Source: Rhizophagus clarus (lineage: Eukaryota; Glomeromycota; Glomeromycetes; Glomerales; Glomeraceae). From it: DNA of 64,000 bases. This document shows positions 34,814-52,413 of this stretch, piece by piece (position 1 is the stretch's first letter; the number at the start of each line of letters is the position of its first letter). Where the stretch lies: assembly GCA_015698045.1 (NCBI GenBank), contig BLAL01000178.1:248001-312000 (forward strand), in the 5' to 3' direction. The notes beneath the pieces are model-generated. The model was not told where the DNA came from, did no database searches, and saw only the letters and a list, made by a program, of their open reading frames with translations. The translations under genes were made by a program, and so were the position numbers.

Positions 34814-35673
34814 TTGACTTCACGTGATGCGATAATATCACTTATGTGATAACAAGGGGGTAGCATGTTAAAATATGTTTATTGTTTCAATCTCACATGA
34901 TGATCAACATAACGAAACATTTAACGATACTTTGCGCAAAGGAATAAAAAAAGAAATATTATTTTATCTTAATTTACAAGTTTAAAATCATGAAAATTAT
35001 ATATATTAATTAAGAGTAATAATCATAAATATTATTTTAAACCAAAAACTATTTAAATTGGATTACAACGAATTAAAATAGAATAAAAACTATGTAAATG
35101 TAATAATTATTTAAAAAAAAGTCCAGATCTTCTGTTGTTCTCTATTGTTTACTATTTACTCATTAAAGCTTATAATAAAGAAAGTGAAAATTAATAAACT
35201 AATGCTTATTGAGCAAGCAAAAGTTGGTATTTTGAAAGTTTAGCTACAAATTTTTTGCAATCTACAAACCATACAGTGCCCTCTTGTTCTTTTAACGTTT
35301 TATAAAGTGTATAATAGCTTATTATTTGTTATAAACAATGTAATATGTTTTTTATTAGATTTGCTGATTTCTTTCCGATTCCTCAAAACCAATCTGTAAC
35401 CAATTTGCAATGAACTTTGAAGACGCGAAATACATTGAAAAAAATATAGATCATCAGGATTTTATAATTGATATAGGATCAGCTCTTGTCACTGGTTTAT
35501 TTTATTGTGTTACAGATTTACAATTATCATAATAATTCAACCCCGTGAACTAAGAAAAATGCACTTTATGTGACAAAATCGGATAGAGTTAAACCAGCCC
35601 ATATGAAAAGATCAATCCCATTACAATTTCACAATAATTGGGTTTGATTCCAAACTGAAGAAGCCGTTATATC
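34814..35673. other. Intergenic, no gene seen
   Basis: AT-rich sequence with short A/T runs. Nothing beyond scattered stops and no clear repeat. It separates the truncated gene's 5' side from the 3' end of the next gene to the right. Confidence 0.5.
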
Positions 35674-36279
35674 TTAAAATTGTTTCACCATTTCACCCTT
35701 TTGAAAAATACTAATTGAAAATATTCCCCTTTCAATCTTTTGCCATATCACACTTTGTTTTTGTTTATATTTATATGTAAAACTGGATGCGAATCCTTCA
35801 TAATTTTTGTTATCTGAAATACACATTATAAGAATCTTAACATTATATAAACAAATCATAAAAGGATGAAAATCCACATTACTGAGCATTTGTTGGATAA
35901 TGTAAGGATCATGAAAACCTAACATTGTTGCTCCTGGATATTTTGTCTTATTTTTATTACCAAAAATGCATTCATAAATAGTATTTATAGCAGCAGAAGA
36001 GCTAGATAAAACTCCACTATCAATTTCCTCCCCTTCGCAAATAAAATCTGGTGTATTTGGATTTTCTAAGTTGCGAACTATTCTTATAATAAAGTGTTTT
36101 TGATTAAGTTTTAAAGCAACTTGAAAGCCAAGTCTTATTGGTATAGCATATATATGAGAATCTTGAATTTGAGAGTCAGAATAATACCACCAACCTCGTG
36201 AAAAAGGTCCATAATGAAGTTCTGGAACCACATTACCAATAGTAACAAGTTTTCTGGGAGTAAAGTGTCCTTTTGACAT
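35674..36279 (-). CDS. Unknown protein, possible FYR-like fold
   Basis: An open frame of 201 residues starting at the ATG at 36279; the frame is open a little further upstream but only from a TTG. LHYGPFSRGWWYYSDSQIQD and HIYAIPIRLGFQVAL faintly resemble an FYRN segment. AAINTIYECIFGN followed by GATMLGFHDPYIIQQML faintly resembles the FYRC pattern of a helix then a G-x-x-x-FG...P motif. This is weak and from memory. I do not claim a function. No cysteine cluster, signal peptide or membrane segment is seen. Confidence 0.5.
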   Translation of the reverse strand: MSKGHFTPRKLVTIGNVVPELHYGPFSRGWWYYSDSQIQDSHIYAIPIRLGFQVALKLNQKHFIIRIVRNLENPNTPDFICEGEEIDSGVLSSSSAAINTIYECIFGNKNKTKYPGATMLGFHDPYIIQQMLSNVDFHPFMICLYNVKILIMCISDNKNYEGFASSFTYKYKQKQSVIWQKIERGIFSISIFQKGEMVKQF

Positions 36280-37293
36280 TTTAGAAACTGGGGAACGCAA
36301 GATTTAGAACGTATTCATTTTTAATTATAAATCATAGCCCCGCAATAATTGTACAAAATTTCTACCCATCACATGCGGATCGGCAATTAAATATTAAATA
36401 TGCTGATTTTTAAGTATTGAATAAATCTACTAGATATTATATATTTGATATATTGAGATAAATATTTTATCTAAAGATATATATAAGAAAAGATACTATA
36501 AATAGTATTAAATATCATATAGTTCTAAAATTAAACACCTTTTTTGTTAGAAAATTATTTAATTTTAGATAATATTATATTTTTATATTTCAAATATTTA
36601 AAACTTCTATCAATGATATTTTATAATCTAATGATTGTAAAGTAATATATACAACTTAATTTATTGAATTTGTTTCATCAAGATAAATTGAATGAACTAT
36701 AAATCATAAATTTTAAACAAGTAATTTACTGAAATATTATAAAAAATACTTATTTTTAAAGTACTTTATAATGTGAGAATGCTTAATTTTAGAAAGGTAC
36801 TTGATTTTGAAACTATATGGTAATATAAATTTTACTATTTTTTTTTTTTTAAATATAATATACTTAAATATACTTAGAAAATATTTATAATTTAATTGCA
36901 TTTGTAAATTTTTTTTCAATTATTATAAACTAAATTTACAAGTTAATTTATAATTATTTCAAATATATTATATTAGTTATATTGTGATATAATTACTTTT
37001 TTTACAAGGTTAATTTTTAATTGTTAAAAAAAATATAATAATTTCAGTATACAATTAAGGAATAGATTAAAAACTTACAAAACATTTTTATTTATATACT
37101 GACTTCTTTTTTCATGATTTCATTTTCTTGAATGGTTTGTGTGATTTAAAGCTGGATGGTTATAAAATCCTTGTTCTTAAAGAATAAAAGAATTATTGTT
37201 TTGTATGACTTAAAAATTAAAAGTATTAGATCTTTATTATTAAAAAATTTTTTATTAACCAGTAAAATAATATATTTAATTTTTTGTTTTATC
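36280..37293. other. Very AT-rich intergenic region
   Basis: About one kilobase, extremely AT-rich, with many stops in all frames. No gene or repeat is supported. It contains the downstream region of the RRN3 gene and the upstream region of the unknown gene, both read leftward. Confidence 0.6.
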
Positions 37294-39354
37294 TTACAAT
37301 TGTTCCTTTTCATCTGATCCCTCTGGGATTTCTTCCCAAACCTGATATAACCCTTCCAAATAAGTTTGACAAGTCTTTAGTCGGAAAGGATCGAATGGAA
37401 AATATTCTTCCATTGATAAAACAGAATCATTCTTAATTTTAGTACCTTTATATTCCTTGCAAGTCATAAAACCTATCGATTTTGAAATGAAAGTGAACAT
37501 TTTGACCGTATTCTCAACGCAAAACTAAAGTACAAAAAAAGTATAACCATCGATCAGTACAAATATTTGAATAAGTATTTAAACATGATAATATATAACT
37601 TACTTTTAAGGGGCAGAATACTGATTCAACGATATCTTTTAATTCTTTAATCTCATCGCTCCAAATATCATTTCCTGAAGTGGTGTCGCGAAAATCCCTC
37701 CACCGGAAACAAAATACGTACATTACCGTTTGAACAATACGGTAAAACTTTTCGTGTTTCGACTCATCGCGAACATGAATGAGATTTTTATGAGCGGAAA
37801 CATAATTTTTTGCCCATTGTATTAAGGCTCGCATGCACTGCATTACATCATCATCGACCAAATATTTAGCGCGAGCAATATATGATGCAATGTACTGCGC
37901 GGCAGCTTCTCTAGTAATTTCCTTCCCTTCATCATCGATTAATTTATCAAGAAGTAACTTGATGAATCGACTTGCATACAACTTGTCCAACGAAAAATAC
38001 CAAAATGGTATGAATTGGATATATCGTGACTTGATAGTGTACATTATACTTTCCTTGAATATTATAAAGATAGTTTCAGTTAATCTCGTCCGTTGTTCTC
38101 GAGTTCCATTTTTGTGAGAATAATCAAGATAATCTAACACTAGTTTGATAATACAATCTAATTTTTGGATTCCATTTGCAATATCAACAGCAATGACAAT
38201 AGGAGCAGAATCTTCAATGTCCGAATCAGGATTGTCCACATTTGCGTCATCAAAAACTTCAAAATCTGGCTCTTCAGGTTTTGATTTGTAAAAATCAGTC
38301 GATCCGTCTTGAGAGGTGTGAAGGTCTATGTTAAATTTATCTAAATTTTCCTCCATATCTTCGATCTCATCGATTTGTCCTTGAACTTCAGTCTATTATC
38401 CAAGCAAAAAAAAAAAAAAATGAAATAAATATCATATGCTATTTTTTTTTCTTTCCTAAGTGAATATATATGAAACATGCTTACGTCTAATTCAATCATT
38501 CGCTCAAATATTAAGGTCAAGATTTTATGTTGTAAAGAGGGAGTATATTCAATTAGTTGTAAAAGATTTTTTACATACACTATATATGCTCCGAGAGATT
38601 CCCGTTTATGAGGAAATTCCCTATATAGTACATGAAAAAGTTCTTTTTCTTCTTGTGGAATACTTGGAAGAAGAGTTTTGATCGCATAATGTACTTTGCC
38701 GTGTATTTTTTCCATTTTTGGAACTTCATCATCTTCTACGGGATAAAGTCAAAAATTAACATAATACGTGTGTAACAGATCATATAAAGATTAAGGAAGC
38801 TTACTATAAAGGAAATTTTGGACCAGCATTTCTAACATTGCTTCTGTACAAGATGGGTAAACCGCCACCAAGTTAACTAACATCATCACGTACGCAACGA
38901 CCAAGTTATTATCATGATTTGTCCAATTAAAATTCAATAAAGTATAGACAAGATCTGAGCAAGTAGCATCGAATTTATGCATAGTTCGAGAAAAAGCCAA
39001 ACACCATAACCTTAATTTTTTTGGATTTGGATTGACATTTGAAATATCATTTATTTGACGAATCAGCTCATAAAAGGGGCTCTTATTACCCTATATAAAT
39101 ATAACAATCGTAATGTTAATTCACATGTTTATTATAATTTTATATAATTACAATTAATATACCTCTTTCTTTTGTTTAATTGCATCTTCAATTACTCTTG
39201 TCATCATTATAAGTTCTTGCTTCCGTATATTTGATTCGTCTTCATTTTTTGCTTGAGGTTTTTCAGACGAACCATTTTTTTCAGCAGGGTTTGGACGAGA
39301 TACGATTGCGTTATAGCGAACGGATTTTATTTTCGTAGACTTCGAAGCAGGCAT
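37294..39354 (-). CDS. RRN3: RRN3/TIF-IA, RNA polymerase I initiation factor
   Basis: Starts MPASKSTKIKSVRYNAIV at the ATG at 39354; first exon 39163-39354, second from 39090, both phase 0. About 600 residues over six or so exons. Landmarks: SPFYELIRQINDI, NFNWTNHDNNLVVAYVMMLV, VHYAIKTLLPSIPQ, SRYIQFIPFWYFSLDKLYAS, REAAAQYIASYIARAKYL and, near the end, EEYFPFDPFRLKTCQTYLE. These fit the HEAT-repeat RRN3 family. The acidic stretch (DFEVFDDANVDNPDSDIED) matches the acidic insert expected before the second conserved block. RRN3 bridges Pol I and the rDNA core factor, so it controls rRNA synthesis. Confidence 0.93.
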
Positions 39355-40405
39355 CTCTAGTTGAGTAATCACATATCGGATCTGTGGAATGAAAATTTTT
39401 ATGATGTGTGATGATCATCCCGATCATCCTATAATAATTGTCTAAGATAATCTTTTTTTATCCTTATGAAATTAGGGTTCGACAGAAATTCAAAACAAAA
39501 CTTCTCTATTATCCTTTTAGACGGGACGGAAACCTATGTCTCGACTCTTCACAAGATTATATTATTAAATAAGGTTAATGCATCTGATGATTAACATAAT
39601 ACTGACAACTGAGAAAGTAAAGCCGAGCCGATCCGAGCCAAAATTCGAGCCGAGTCGAGCCAGAAAGATGATATGATATGTAGCAGAAATATGTTGTGGT
39701 TATAAGTAATTCCTGAATCATTTTTTAAAATCACGTGATGAAAGTTATAATGCTAGTTCTGAAAGTTATAAAATATGCCATTTTTCAAAGATTTGTTTTA
39801 GTTGTAAAAATAACGATATGGGGTATAAACAATTTGCATACACTTGGTTACGTGATCAAAATATGGGTGTGATCTAAAACAGAGGTAATTCGCCCGATCT
39901 ATAAAGATTTTTGGCCCGCATTAAGCCATTAAGAAATTACGTATGATTTTATTGTCCCTAGTAAAACGGGTGACAAATATTTTTATTATGATCCTCCCGA
40001 AAAAGGAATTATAAAAATTATATTAAATCGCGTGAGATAGCTCTGAAAAAAAAGCTCTCAAGCCGGCTCGGCTCATGCGGAGCATTACGTCATTACGAGA
40101 AAGTGAGTATTTATCGACGACCGTTTTTTGATATCATAATGTAATTAATAATTACGATATTTTAGATTGTTACTTATGTTGTAACCTAGGTTGCAATTGT
40201 AGTGAAAGTGTGAAACTTACAATACGGGTGTTAAGTGGTGTAATATTACGACACATAGGTTGCAAATAGTTACAACACTTACATAGTACACTTAAGGCAG
40301 GGAAAAAATTTAATGTATTGTCATAATCTCTATTTTATTCTAATATTAAATTTTTATTTTAAATTGATTACGCATCTCTCATATTGCTTTGAAAGCATGC
40401 ATATA
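39355..40405. other. Intergenic region with a possible MITE
   Basis: There is no gene. Two 10-bp inverted words, AGCCGAGCCG (39621-39630) and CGGCTCGGCT (40064-40073), bracket ~450 bp of AT-rich DNA with extra GAGCCGAG-type copies near the left arm. This could be a small inverted-repeat element, but the arms are short and I found no target duplication. The right part, near the SGD1 stop, has nothing notable. Confidence 0.4.
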
Positions 40406-43400
40406 TTAATGGTCGTTACTAGTTCTAAACCCATTTTGAATAATTTCTTTAATGATATTACAACCCACTTTAACTAATTCTTTTTCTTTTTGTTCTAATA
40501 TTTCACTTTTTCTAACAAAATTATGTAAAAAGAATAAAATTCCCTTAGCTAATGTAGGATTCGTTAACGGTTTACTAAATACATTAAAGAGTATTTGTTT
40601 TTGACTATTTGATTTTCTTGAAGATTGTGTTTCATTAGATAATAAAATTATATTAGAAAATAATAATTGAAAAAATAATCGTGATTGTTGTTGAAGCTTA
40701 GGGAATGATACAGTCTTCATTGATAATTGTCAATTTCGAAGGAACGATTCCCCAAAAAGGCGTAGTTAATATCGGGTAAAGAAAAGTATATAAGTAACTA
40801 AAATAAACTTACCTTGAGTATTATCAAGGATAAATGGCCTCCAGTTATTAACAATGCATAAAGTTTACTTAAGTTCACAATTCTTCTTAAAGGAATTTTT
40901 TCTGTAGTTGATGATGTTTGGATATTTTTAACAAGTTCCATGCCACCGATGTCATTTTCTCCACATTCTCTTAAAAAATCCCATAAACAGTATTGAAAAG
41001 TAATTTTAAAACTATGATCATTTTCACAAAGTTTTTGTGATATCAATGCATAATATGGATTATGCATTTTTTCCTATGTTAAAATAAAATTTTCGCGTTA
41101 AATTGATATTTTAATATGTATGCTAATGGGATATTTTAATTGTTAATTACATTTCCACAGCAATGCAATATAACTCTGGGGATTTCACGTTCTTGGACTT
41201 CTTTTAAATTCAATTTCAAAAGTCTCTCAAACGCATCAACATAATCCTACGACCAAAAAGTTAGATAAAAATTTGCTAAACTTAAAAATACATCATAAAG
41301 TTTTATTTACTTCGCTACTCATTATAACCACAAAAATACTTCTTCTAACATCCGTATTCATTTTCTGTTCTTTAGCCAACTTTAATAAAGAGCTAGATGT
41401 AGAATTATCAATTTCCTCGACTCGTTGCGTAATAGTTGAAGTTGACGAATCATCAATCAAATTTGCAGCCCACGATGATCCGACAAGCCACCATTTTCCT
41501 TTAAATTATTTAAATTATTTAAGTTAAACGTTTATGAAAAATATTGATCGACGTTCAGCGTTGCAATAAAAGTGGTTTTCGCAGTGAAACCTCATGAACT
41601 TCATGTGACGTTTGTTACACGAGATTTTCTGCTAGATAAACCCGTACCTTTTGTTTCAACAGACCTAATGTCATCAAGACTGACTCTCAATGCTTCCGTC
41701 GCTTGAACTATAAGGCAAAATATATATGTATATTTAAAAAAAAAAATAAAAATATTATATACTTTCAAAAGATACAATCTGTACCTTGGATCTTCTTTCC
41801 TAGATTATTAAGAAATTTTTTCATTTTAAGAATGCTTTCAACATTCACCATTATATTCTGCTGTTTTAGACGATTATTTTTAAGTTTTGTTATAGTTTCA
41901 ATCATAAACTTCGTACGTGATCTTTTTTTTTTTAAAAAAAAAAAATGGACATCATCGACTTGTACGAGAACATCAACAAAAAGGCTAGTAATTACCCCAA
42001 TGTCCCTAAGTCTTTTTTTGCGATTTCAGTTTGAACTTGTTGAATAATTTCTTTCAATGCAGTCGGATCATCTTTTCTAAGTTGATATCCGGAACCTAAC
42101 ATAACACGTATAATAGATAAAAATCAGAAATATATGTAGAATAAAAACTTACTAAATGTTACTTACTTCTAATCACTTTTAATAACAACTCAACGTTGAG
42201 TTCATTCAAATCAAAAATAAATAACTTAACTAAATCATAAACCAAGATACATGATATGACTTGAAAGTTATAAAGTTCTGAAATCAAAACTACTAAATTT
42301 GTACATTCTTTTCCACCCCCTTTTTCAAGGTCTTTAACATCAATAATAGAGTTACTATTATATTGTCTATGGTATCTCTCAAATTCTTCAACCATCTCTT
42401 GAACAAAATGTGCACCTATTCATTATTATAGGAAAAAAAGAAAATAATTAATTCGTAACTTTTTTTTTTAAAAAAAAAGGTCTATCTGTTTTAAACTTAC
42501 AAAAATCGATACCGATTATTTTGTGAAAAGCTGCTATTAATGTAGCATATAAAATCACAAATTGATCTAATAACGTAGATCTTGAGGTAATTGAATTCAA
42601 GACAAGAGATGTAATGGTAGAAGTTACATCTAATATAGTTTAAATTAATAAATTTACCATATTTCACGACAAGTAAATAATAAAATGTAAAAGATGATTA
42701 CCATTTCGAGTAAATTTTTGATACAATTCATCAATGCTCACGATAATGCTCTCAATATTAGACTCACTCAGTCTGCTCACATGTTATAAACAATTAATTA
42801 GCAAAAGCACTGTATAAAAAATACCGATTAAAAAAAGTATAAGACCTGTTTAATAAGCCTTGTAATTGTCGTTGCAGACGTATTTGTTGATCTTTTTTTG
42901 CTTTGTCATACTCCAAATTGGAATCAGATAATGATTTAACTCGCAGATGAGGAGGAACATATTTACCTAAGTAAAGTAAAATATTAATAAAGTATCAGAA
43001 AAAAATTTTAAATCATACGCCAACAATAATACAACCTTTTGCCTCATAATTTCTATCTTCATTGTTATGTTCTTTATCGGGTCTACTGGGAATATTACTT
43101 CTAAATTCATTTTCTGTATAGTCCTCTTCAATGATATTAGGATTTTCTTCTTCACTTTTATACTTCAAGTCATCAGAATAGTCTTGCGCTGATATTCCTG
43201 TATCACTCTCCTATTAAATTTAAACTATTATTATATATTAACAGAGAAAACGTTGAATGCACTTATTTACCTCGTCCTCCTCCGATAAAGAATTCGAAAA
43301 TTTCAGATTTTTAGAACCAACCTCGATCCCTTGCAGTAACTCTTAAATAAAAAGAGAAAAATAATTAATCAAATAAGGCATTTTACATACAATTTGTTGC

Positions 43401-44076
43401 ATGCATACCGTCCAACCCATCATCTTCAAATGCTTTTGTTAATTTCCCTCCTGACTTTATACCGAGTTTTTTCTCCAATCGTCTAATTTCCTTTTCATCA
43501 ATATTTTTAGATTCTGCTAAAGTGTCTTCACTTAATGAGGAGGAAATAAGATCAGAGTCTTTAAGCAACGAGTAAAAATTTGGATTTGTTATTGAAAGTC
43601 TTTCTAACTTCTGTGAAAAAGAATTCATTTTTGTGCTTTTTGATTTTTTGACAGAATATTTGACGATTTTTGAGAAGGAAGTTGTATTTATAGACGATTG
43701 CGATTGATGATTTATTTTCTGACGCTTTTCAGGTGGCTGAACGTTTGCATCTACTTGATTTCGTTGAGCCTTTAAGTTTTTAACACGGTTAATAAATATT
43801 TTAATAACCTCAAGTGTGTTCTATAATTGTAATACCTTTTTCTTTTTCTTATCCATCCGATCTTGTTTTCTTTGTTCTTTTCTTGATTGTGCTTTGAATC
43901 TCTTCTCAAACTTTCTATCACCTAAAATAATTAAATTCCAATTGAGCAAAGTGTGTATATATCACTTTACTCAAACAAAAGGTTATAAGCAAATATATAC
44001 CAACTTCTTCAAGCTGTCCCTTGAGAGAACTAGGCAATTTAGGTCCGTTTGACCTAGCTTTACGTTTCAATGACAT
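40406..44076 (-). CDS. SGD1: SGD1/NOM1, nucleolar MIF4G-MA3 protein of 18S rRNA maturation
   Basis: Starts MSLKRKARSNGPKLPSSL at 44076. The basic N-terminus (KNLKAQRNQVDANVQPPEK) contains the family motif EIRRLEKKLGIK...KAFEDDGLDG. A MIF4G domain follows (LVVLISELYNFQVISCILVY, LNVELLLKVIR, QLRKDDPTALKEII). An MA3 domain then follows (NPYYALISQKLCENDHSFKI, TFQYCLWDFLRECGE, LSKLYALLITGGHLSL). About ten short introns. Sgd1/NOM1 works in the nucleolus with the helicase Fal1 on small-subunit processing. The protein appears complete; some MIF4G exon borders between 41.5 and 42.9 kb were not all resolved. Confidence 0.88.
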
Positions 44077-44309
44077 CCTATAAATTTCAGTGGTGAGTAA
44101 AAATAACAAATTTATAAAGCTAAACTTGTAAAAAATGTGAAAGTCTAACCTTAAATTAACAGTAAATTTATTTAAGTGAGAGAGAGAGATAAATTAATAG
44201 CAAATTTAAAAAAACGAGATTATCACCGCTAAAATATATCTGATCACGTGGAAAATTAGCATTATAAATAGCTATAAATAGCTTTCACTGATTTCTCTAG
44301 TCTTGCAAA
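44077..44309. promoter_or_regulatory. Shared divergent promoter of SGD1 and PRP5
   Basis: Only 233 bases separate the two ATGs. It contains AGAGAGAGAGA near 44180 and TATAAATAGCTATAAATAGC, two TATA-like copies, near 44265, just before PRP5. Confidence 0.45.
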
Positions 44310-48589
<4,280 letters not shown>

Positions 48590-49290
48590 ACGGAAAAAAT
48601 TTTTGAAAGTTCGACGTTGGCATTATTTCTTTTTATCCCTTTTTTGTTTTATTATTATATTTTTCTATAGACGATTTGTACGCAAATTCTCGAAGATTTT
48701 ATTCACTGTTTTTAATAAAGGTGGTAGCCAGTTTTTTATTCTATTTATATCCTTATCCTTTACTTATCCGGGTCGCCCAGTTGACAAATTTCTTTTTTGT
48801 AAATTTGCTAAGTTCGGCACTTTTCCAACATCCGAATTACTTACAGTTCTGGTTAGCGTATTTCTATTATAGCTCTTACTATGGATTAAGGCTCATTACC
48901 ACATTTCAGTTAAACATGGGCAAGTACACTTAGATTTTGACCCACAAATTAATAATACATCATAATGTAAATATTTGTTAGATTTTAAATTTCGAAATCA
49001 ACTAGTTATTTTATTGTTGTTCCGTTTATTTGAAATATATTTTATCACTGAAGGCGACGATATTCATTAATGATGAGATATGAGGTACGTAAGGAGATTT
49101 AATTTAATACTGGATGAATCGAGCCTTGTTTTTTGTTATTGAATGGTGTTTGAGCATTACATGTGTATTTATTATAATTTTATAAATAAACTTGTTCATT
49201 TTATATATTACTTAATATAGAAGAGTCATTTCTATATAATTACTTAACTATATGGTTTATGTTAAAATAAGTATCAACAATAGATGATAA
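48590..49290. other. Intergenic between convergent PRP5 and YIH1
   Basis: T-rich just after the PRP5 stop, then AT-rich. No frame here resembles protein. The 3' ends of both genes lie in it. Confidence 0.5.
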
Positions 49291-50336
49291 TTACCTTTTC
49301 TTTTTATTTCTTCCCGAAGATTTTTGTTCATTACTATTTATAATATAACCACATTTTTCTAAAAGATCTCTCGCGCAATTTTGAATATCTTTAAATCTTT
49401 CTGGGCCTAATAAGATTCCTCCAAACCATCTTGAAACTATTACGATAACATTTTTTGCGTCAACTAATTGCAACAAATGAAGTAATCTACCTCCAGCTGC
49501 GGTTTCACCATCGTCATCATTATCTACAAAATCACAACAATCTTAATTAAAAGAGAAAAGAGGTTAATAAGGAAAATTGGATTAAACATACCTTGTAATA
49601 CTATACCATTTTCTTGAACAATTCTGTAAGCCATTATATTATGTGTAGCCTTGGCTATTTTTTTATCTAATAACATAGTAGTTCTTACGAGGTTAACTTG
49701 TTGTAAATTATATACAGAAGCTAGGTGAGCAACAAATATAGACTTTTTATGCTCGAATTGGTCTCCATGTATTATATGAGGACACTCGATCTTTTCCTCA
49801 TTCAATTGTTCTTCAGTATTTGCAACATCTGTAAAATACTCTTTTTCAATTATCTGATGTTTGGGCTGGATCTTATTTGTTATTGTAGCATTTTCATTTT
49901 CATAAATTTTTAACTTATTTATCATAAAATCTTGAAGCCATTCGATCCAAGAAAATATAACAACTTCACCAGGGATAAATAATTGTTTAAAATTTTTTTC
50001 AATGTCATCTTTTATATTTTGATCGATTTTTAATGTACCACAATATAAGCTTTTTATCTCGAAACTTGGAGGTTCAGAAGAAGGATATTCAGGCGGAAAA
50101 CAAAATCGTATAGTTAATTCTCTGGATGATCTATTAATAAGATTTCTACCTTGTTCTACTATATTTTGTTTTTCTTCAGGAAAAATAGTATTATTATTTT
50201 CCAAAGACAATTTAAAAATGTATGCAAGATATGGTTCAAAGGAAAAATTGTCCGATTGAAAAGCTTCTTCGCCAAATATTGAAGAAAGTGCTACGAATTC
50301 TTCTTGTTGTAACTCTTGATTTTCGTTAATTGTCAT
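49291..50336 (-). CDS. YIH1: YIH1/IMPACT homologue, inhibitor of Gcn2 activation
   Basis: Two exons joined by a ~60-bp intron near 49527-49590, about 325 residues. The N-terminal RWD domain is seen in QQEEFVALSSIFGEEAF, IRFCFPPEYPSSEPPSFEI and SWIEWLQDF. The C-terminal ancient UPF0029/IMPACT domain shows KKSIFVAHLASVYN, ATHNIMAYRIVQENG, the diagnostic DNDDDGETAAGGRLL and VIVIVSRWFGGILLGPERF. Yih1/IMPACT binds Gcn1 through its RWD part and so limits activation of the eIF2alpha kinase Gcn2 in amino-acid starvation. The C-terminus is basic. It is complete, and divergent from the PDCD2 gene 183 bases away. Confidence 0.92.
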
Positions 50337-50519
50337 TTTTATGCTTGACGAAAAAAATCACAAAAATCGTTTCTCCGTTGGAGTTTATTTAACATGATAA
50401 ATTCGTAATACGTGTAAAACTAGCGCGCAAATCAAATTCGGTGTCCATGGAATTGCTGTGTAATTTAATCTAAAAAATATTACGGTATTTATTAATTAAA
50501 ATATAAATAATAAAAGGCC
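50337..50519. promoter_or_regulatory. Short divergent promoter of YIH1 and PDCD2/TSR4
   Basis: 183 bases lie between two diverging ATGs, with a CG-containing middle (AACTAGCGCGCAAATC near 50420) and AT-rich flanks. No further element is recognised. Confidence 0.4.
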
Positions 50520-51962
50520 ATGGCAGCCTCTTCGACCGCGGTCGTAGAACTTGGCTTCGCCGAGCCACCAGAAAGTCCTCTTATAGCCGAAAATTTTCCT
50601 AGTAAAATTGGAGGAAGGCCGGTATGTACTTTTGTATGAACAATTTATAAGTTAATAAATTTATGCGTTTAACTTAATTTCTTTAGGCATGGTTAAATCC
50701 AGAGCATATATTATTAGCAGATCAAGTTCGTTGCGAAGTTTGTTGTAAACCAATGATACTTTTGGTTCAAGTATATAATTTATTAGTTCAAATATCAAAT
50801 CGAAATTCTTAAATTAAATATAGAGTATTTATTTATACACTTTCTAGCTATACACCCCTGAAGATTACCCTCCCGAAGCATTTCATCGTACAATATATGT
50901 ATTTTGTTGTAAAAATGGGTCATGTCACAAAATTGCTTGGCAAAAAAGGTTGGTTTATATATTCTCTGGAATATTAATTTAATCTAATAGATTTTTATAA
51001 TTAGCTTTAAAGTATTTCGAAGTCAACTACCCAAGGATAACATCTATTGGGCAGAAAATGAATCATCTCTTGATAATACCACTAAAAAGAAGCCATTTGG
51101 TATAATTAATATTCGTGTAAATAATGTAATTTTCAAATAATTAACTGTTTATTGTATTTCATAAACATCTAGCTAAGCAATGTATAGTTTGTGGATTACT
51201 TGGATCTAAAATGTGTGGGAAATGTAATCAAGTTAACTATTGTTCAAAAGAACATCAAATTGAACATTGGACTTCTGGACAACATAAAATTCACTGTAAT
51301 ACTATATCAACAACTTCAATTATTGAAGAGCATAATAATCAATGTAGAAAATTGGTTTTATTCCCGGAATTTGAGATTGTTACAGAACAGGAAGGAAGAG
51401 ATCAAGAAGAAGAGAATGAAGATGGTGAAAGAGATGGTGATAATAATTCATCTAACTCTAAAGCACTTGTTCCAGTTGGAGATGAAATTTATGAAAATAC
51501 TTCTGTTGATGTTGATAAAGCATTTCTAAAGTTTCAAAAGAGAATCGAGCCACATCCTGAACAAATATTAAGGTATAATAGACTTGAGTACGAAAGCGAA
51601 AAAAATCCTGGGCCTTTATGGGTTAGTGATATCGATAAACCAACTGTACAAGATATAAATCCATGTCCACATTGTGGACAAGAAAGAACCATGGAATTCC
51701 AGGTAATTTTAATTTCAAAGAAAGTGTATTTTATTTGTTTTAAATGAGTTAAAAATAAGTTTCTTTTAAATAGATATTATCTACGCTTCTTAATTATCTT
51801 GAAATTAATCATTTGCAACAAAGTTCACTTGATTGGGGTACATTACTTATATATAGTTGCAAGAATAATTGCCATATAGAAAACATGTATTACATTAATG
51901 AAATTTTGTGGAGACAAAATTTTAGCGATGATGGTCTGAAGTGGAAACGAGACCCAAAATAA
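50520..51962 (+). CDS. PDCD2/TSR4-type chaperone of ribosomal protein uS5
   Basis: Starts MAASSTAVVELGFAEPPES; first exon 50520-50621 in phase 0, five or six exons in all, about 390 residues. The N-terminal region has KIGGRPAWLNPEHI and CEVCCKPMILLVQ. The middle has LYTPEDYPPEAFHRTIYVFC, CHKIAWQ and a MYND finger KQCIVCG...MCGKCNQVNYCSKEHQIEHW...HKIHC. After an acidic linker, the C-terminal domain shows RYNRLEYESEKNPGPLW, PCPHCGQERTMEFQ and the final SLDWGTLLIYSC. PDCD2/Tsr4 binds nascent Rps2/uS5 and delivers it to pre-40S particles. The MYND finger is present as in animal PDCD2. Complete. Confidence 0.92.
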
Positions 51963-52155
51963 TTTATTATTTTTATATAGATTGTAAAAAAAATAAATAA
52001 ATAAATAAACAATTACCATTTTTCAATAATAAGAGTTCACTAATGTTTAGATTGTTAAGCTCGGATCGAGTCTATCCCTGACAAAATTGTTATGTCATGT
52101 GATTATATAAGTGATTAACGTTTCTGAATTTTTTTTTTTGCGATGAAAAGAAAAA

Positions 52156-52413
52156 ATGTCTTCTACAATAACGACCAAAAGTACACCTCAATCAAATATC
52201 ACCAACTTTACAAACTCAGTTGCAGCTTCACTAACAACGTCAACAACGTCAACGACGTCAACTAAGACATCAAATATTAAACCTTGCTGTGCATGTCCAG
52301 AAACAAAAAAAAATCGGGATCAATGTATTTTTGAAACCGGGGATGAAGAAAAATGTAAAGATTTGATTGAAGCTCATAAAGCTTGCATGCGTAGTTTTGG
52401 TTTCAATGTTTAA
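52156..52413 (+). CDS. COX17: Cox17 copper chaperone
   Basis: A single-exon gene for 85 residues. A Ser/Thr-rich N-terminal extension of ~40 residues precedes [11 protein letters not shown]. Cysteines lie at 44, 45, 47, 57, 67 and 77: the CC-x-C copper site plus the twin C-x9-C helices ([11 protein letters not shown] and [11 protein letters not shown]). Cox17 passes copper to Sco1 and Cox11 in the mitochondrial intermembrane space for cytochrome c oxidase assembly, and is imported by Mia40. The extension is longer than in yeast and contains a TTSTTST repeat. Confidence 0.96.
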   Translation: MSSTITTKSTPQSNITNFTNSVAASLTTSTTSTTSTKTSNIKPCCACPETKKNRDQCIFETGDEEKCKDLIEAHKACMRSFGFNV

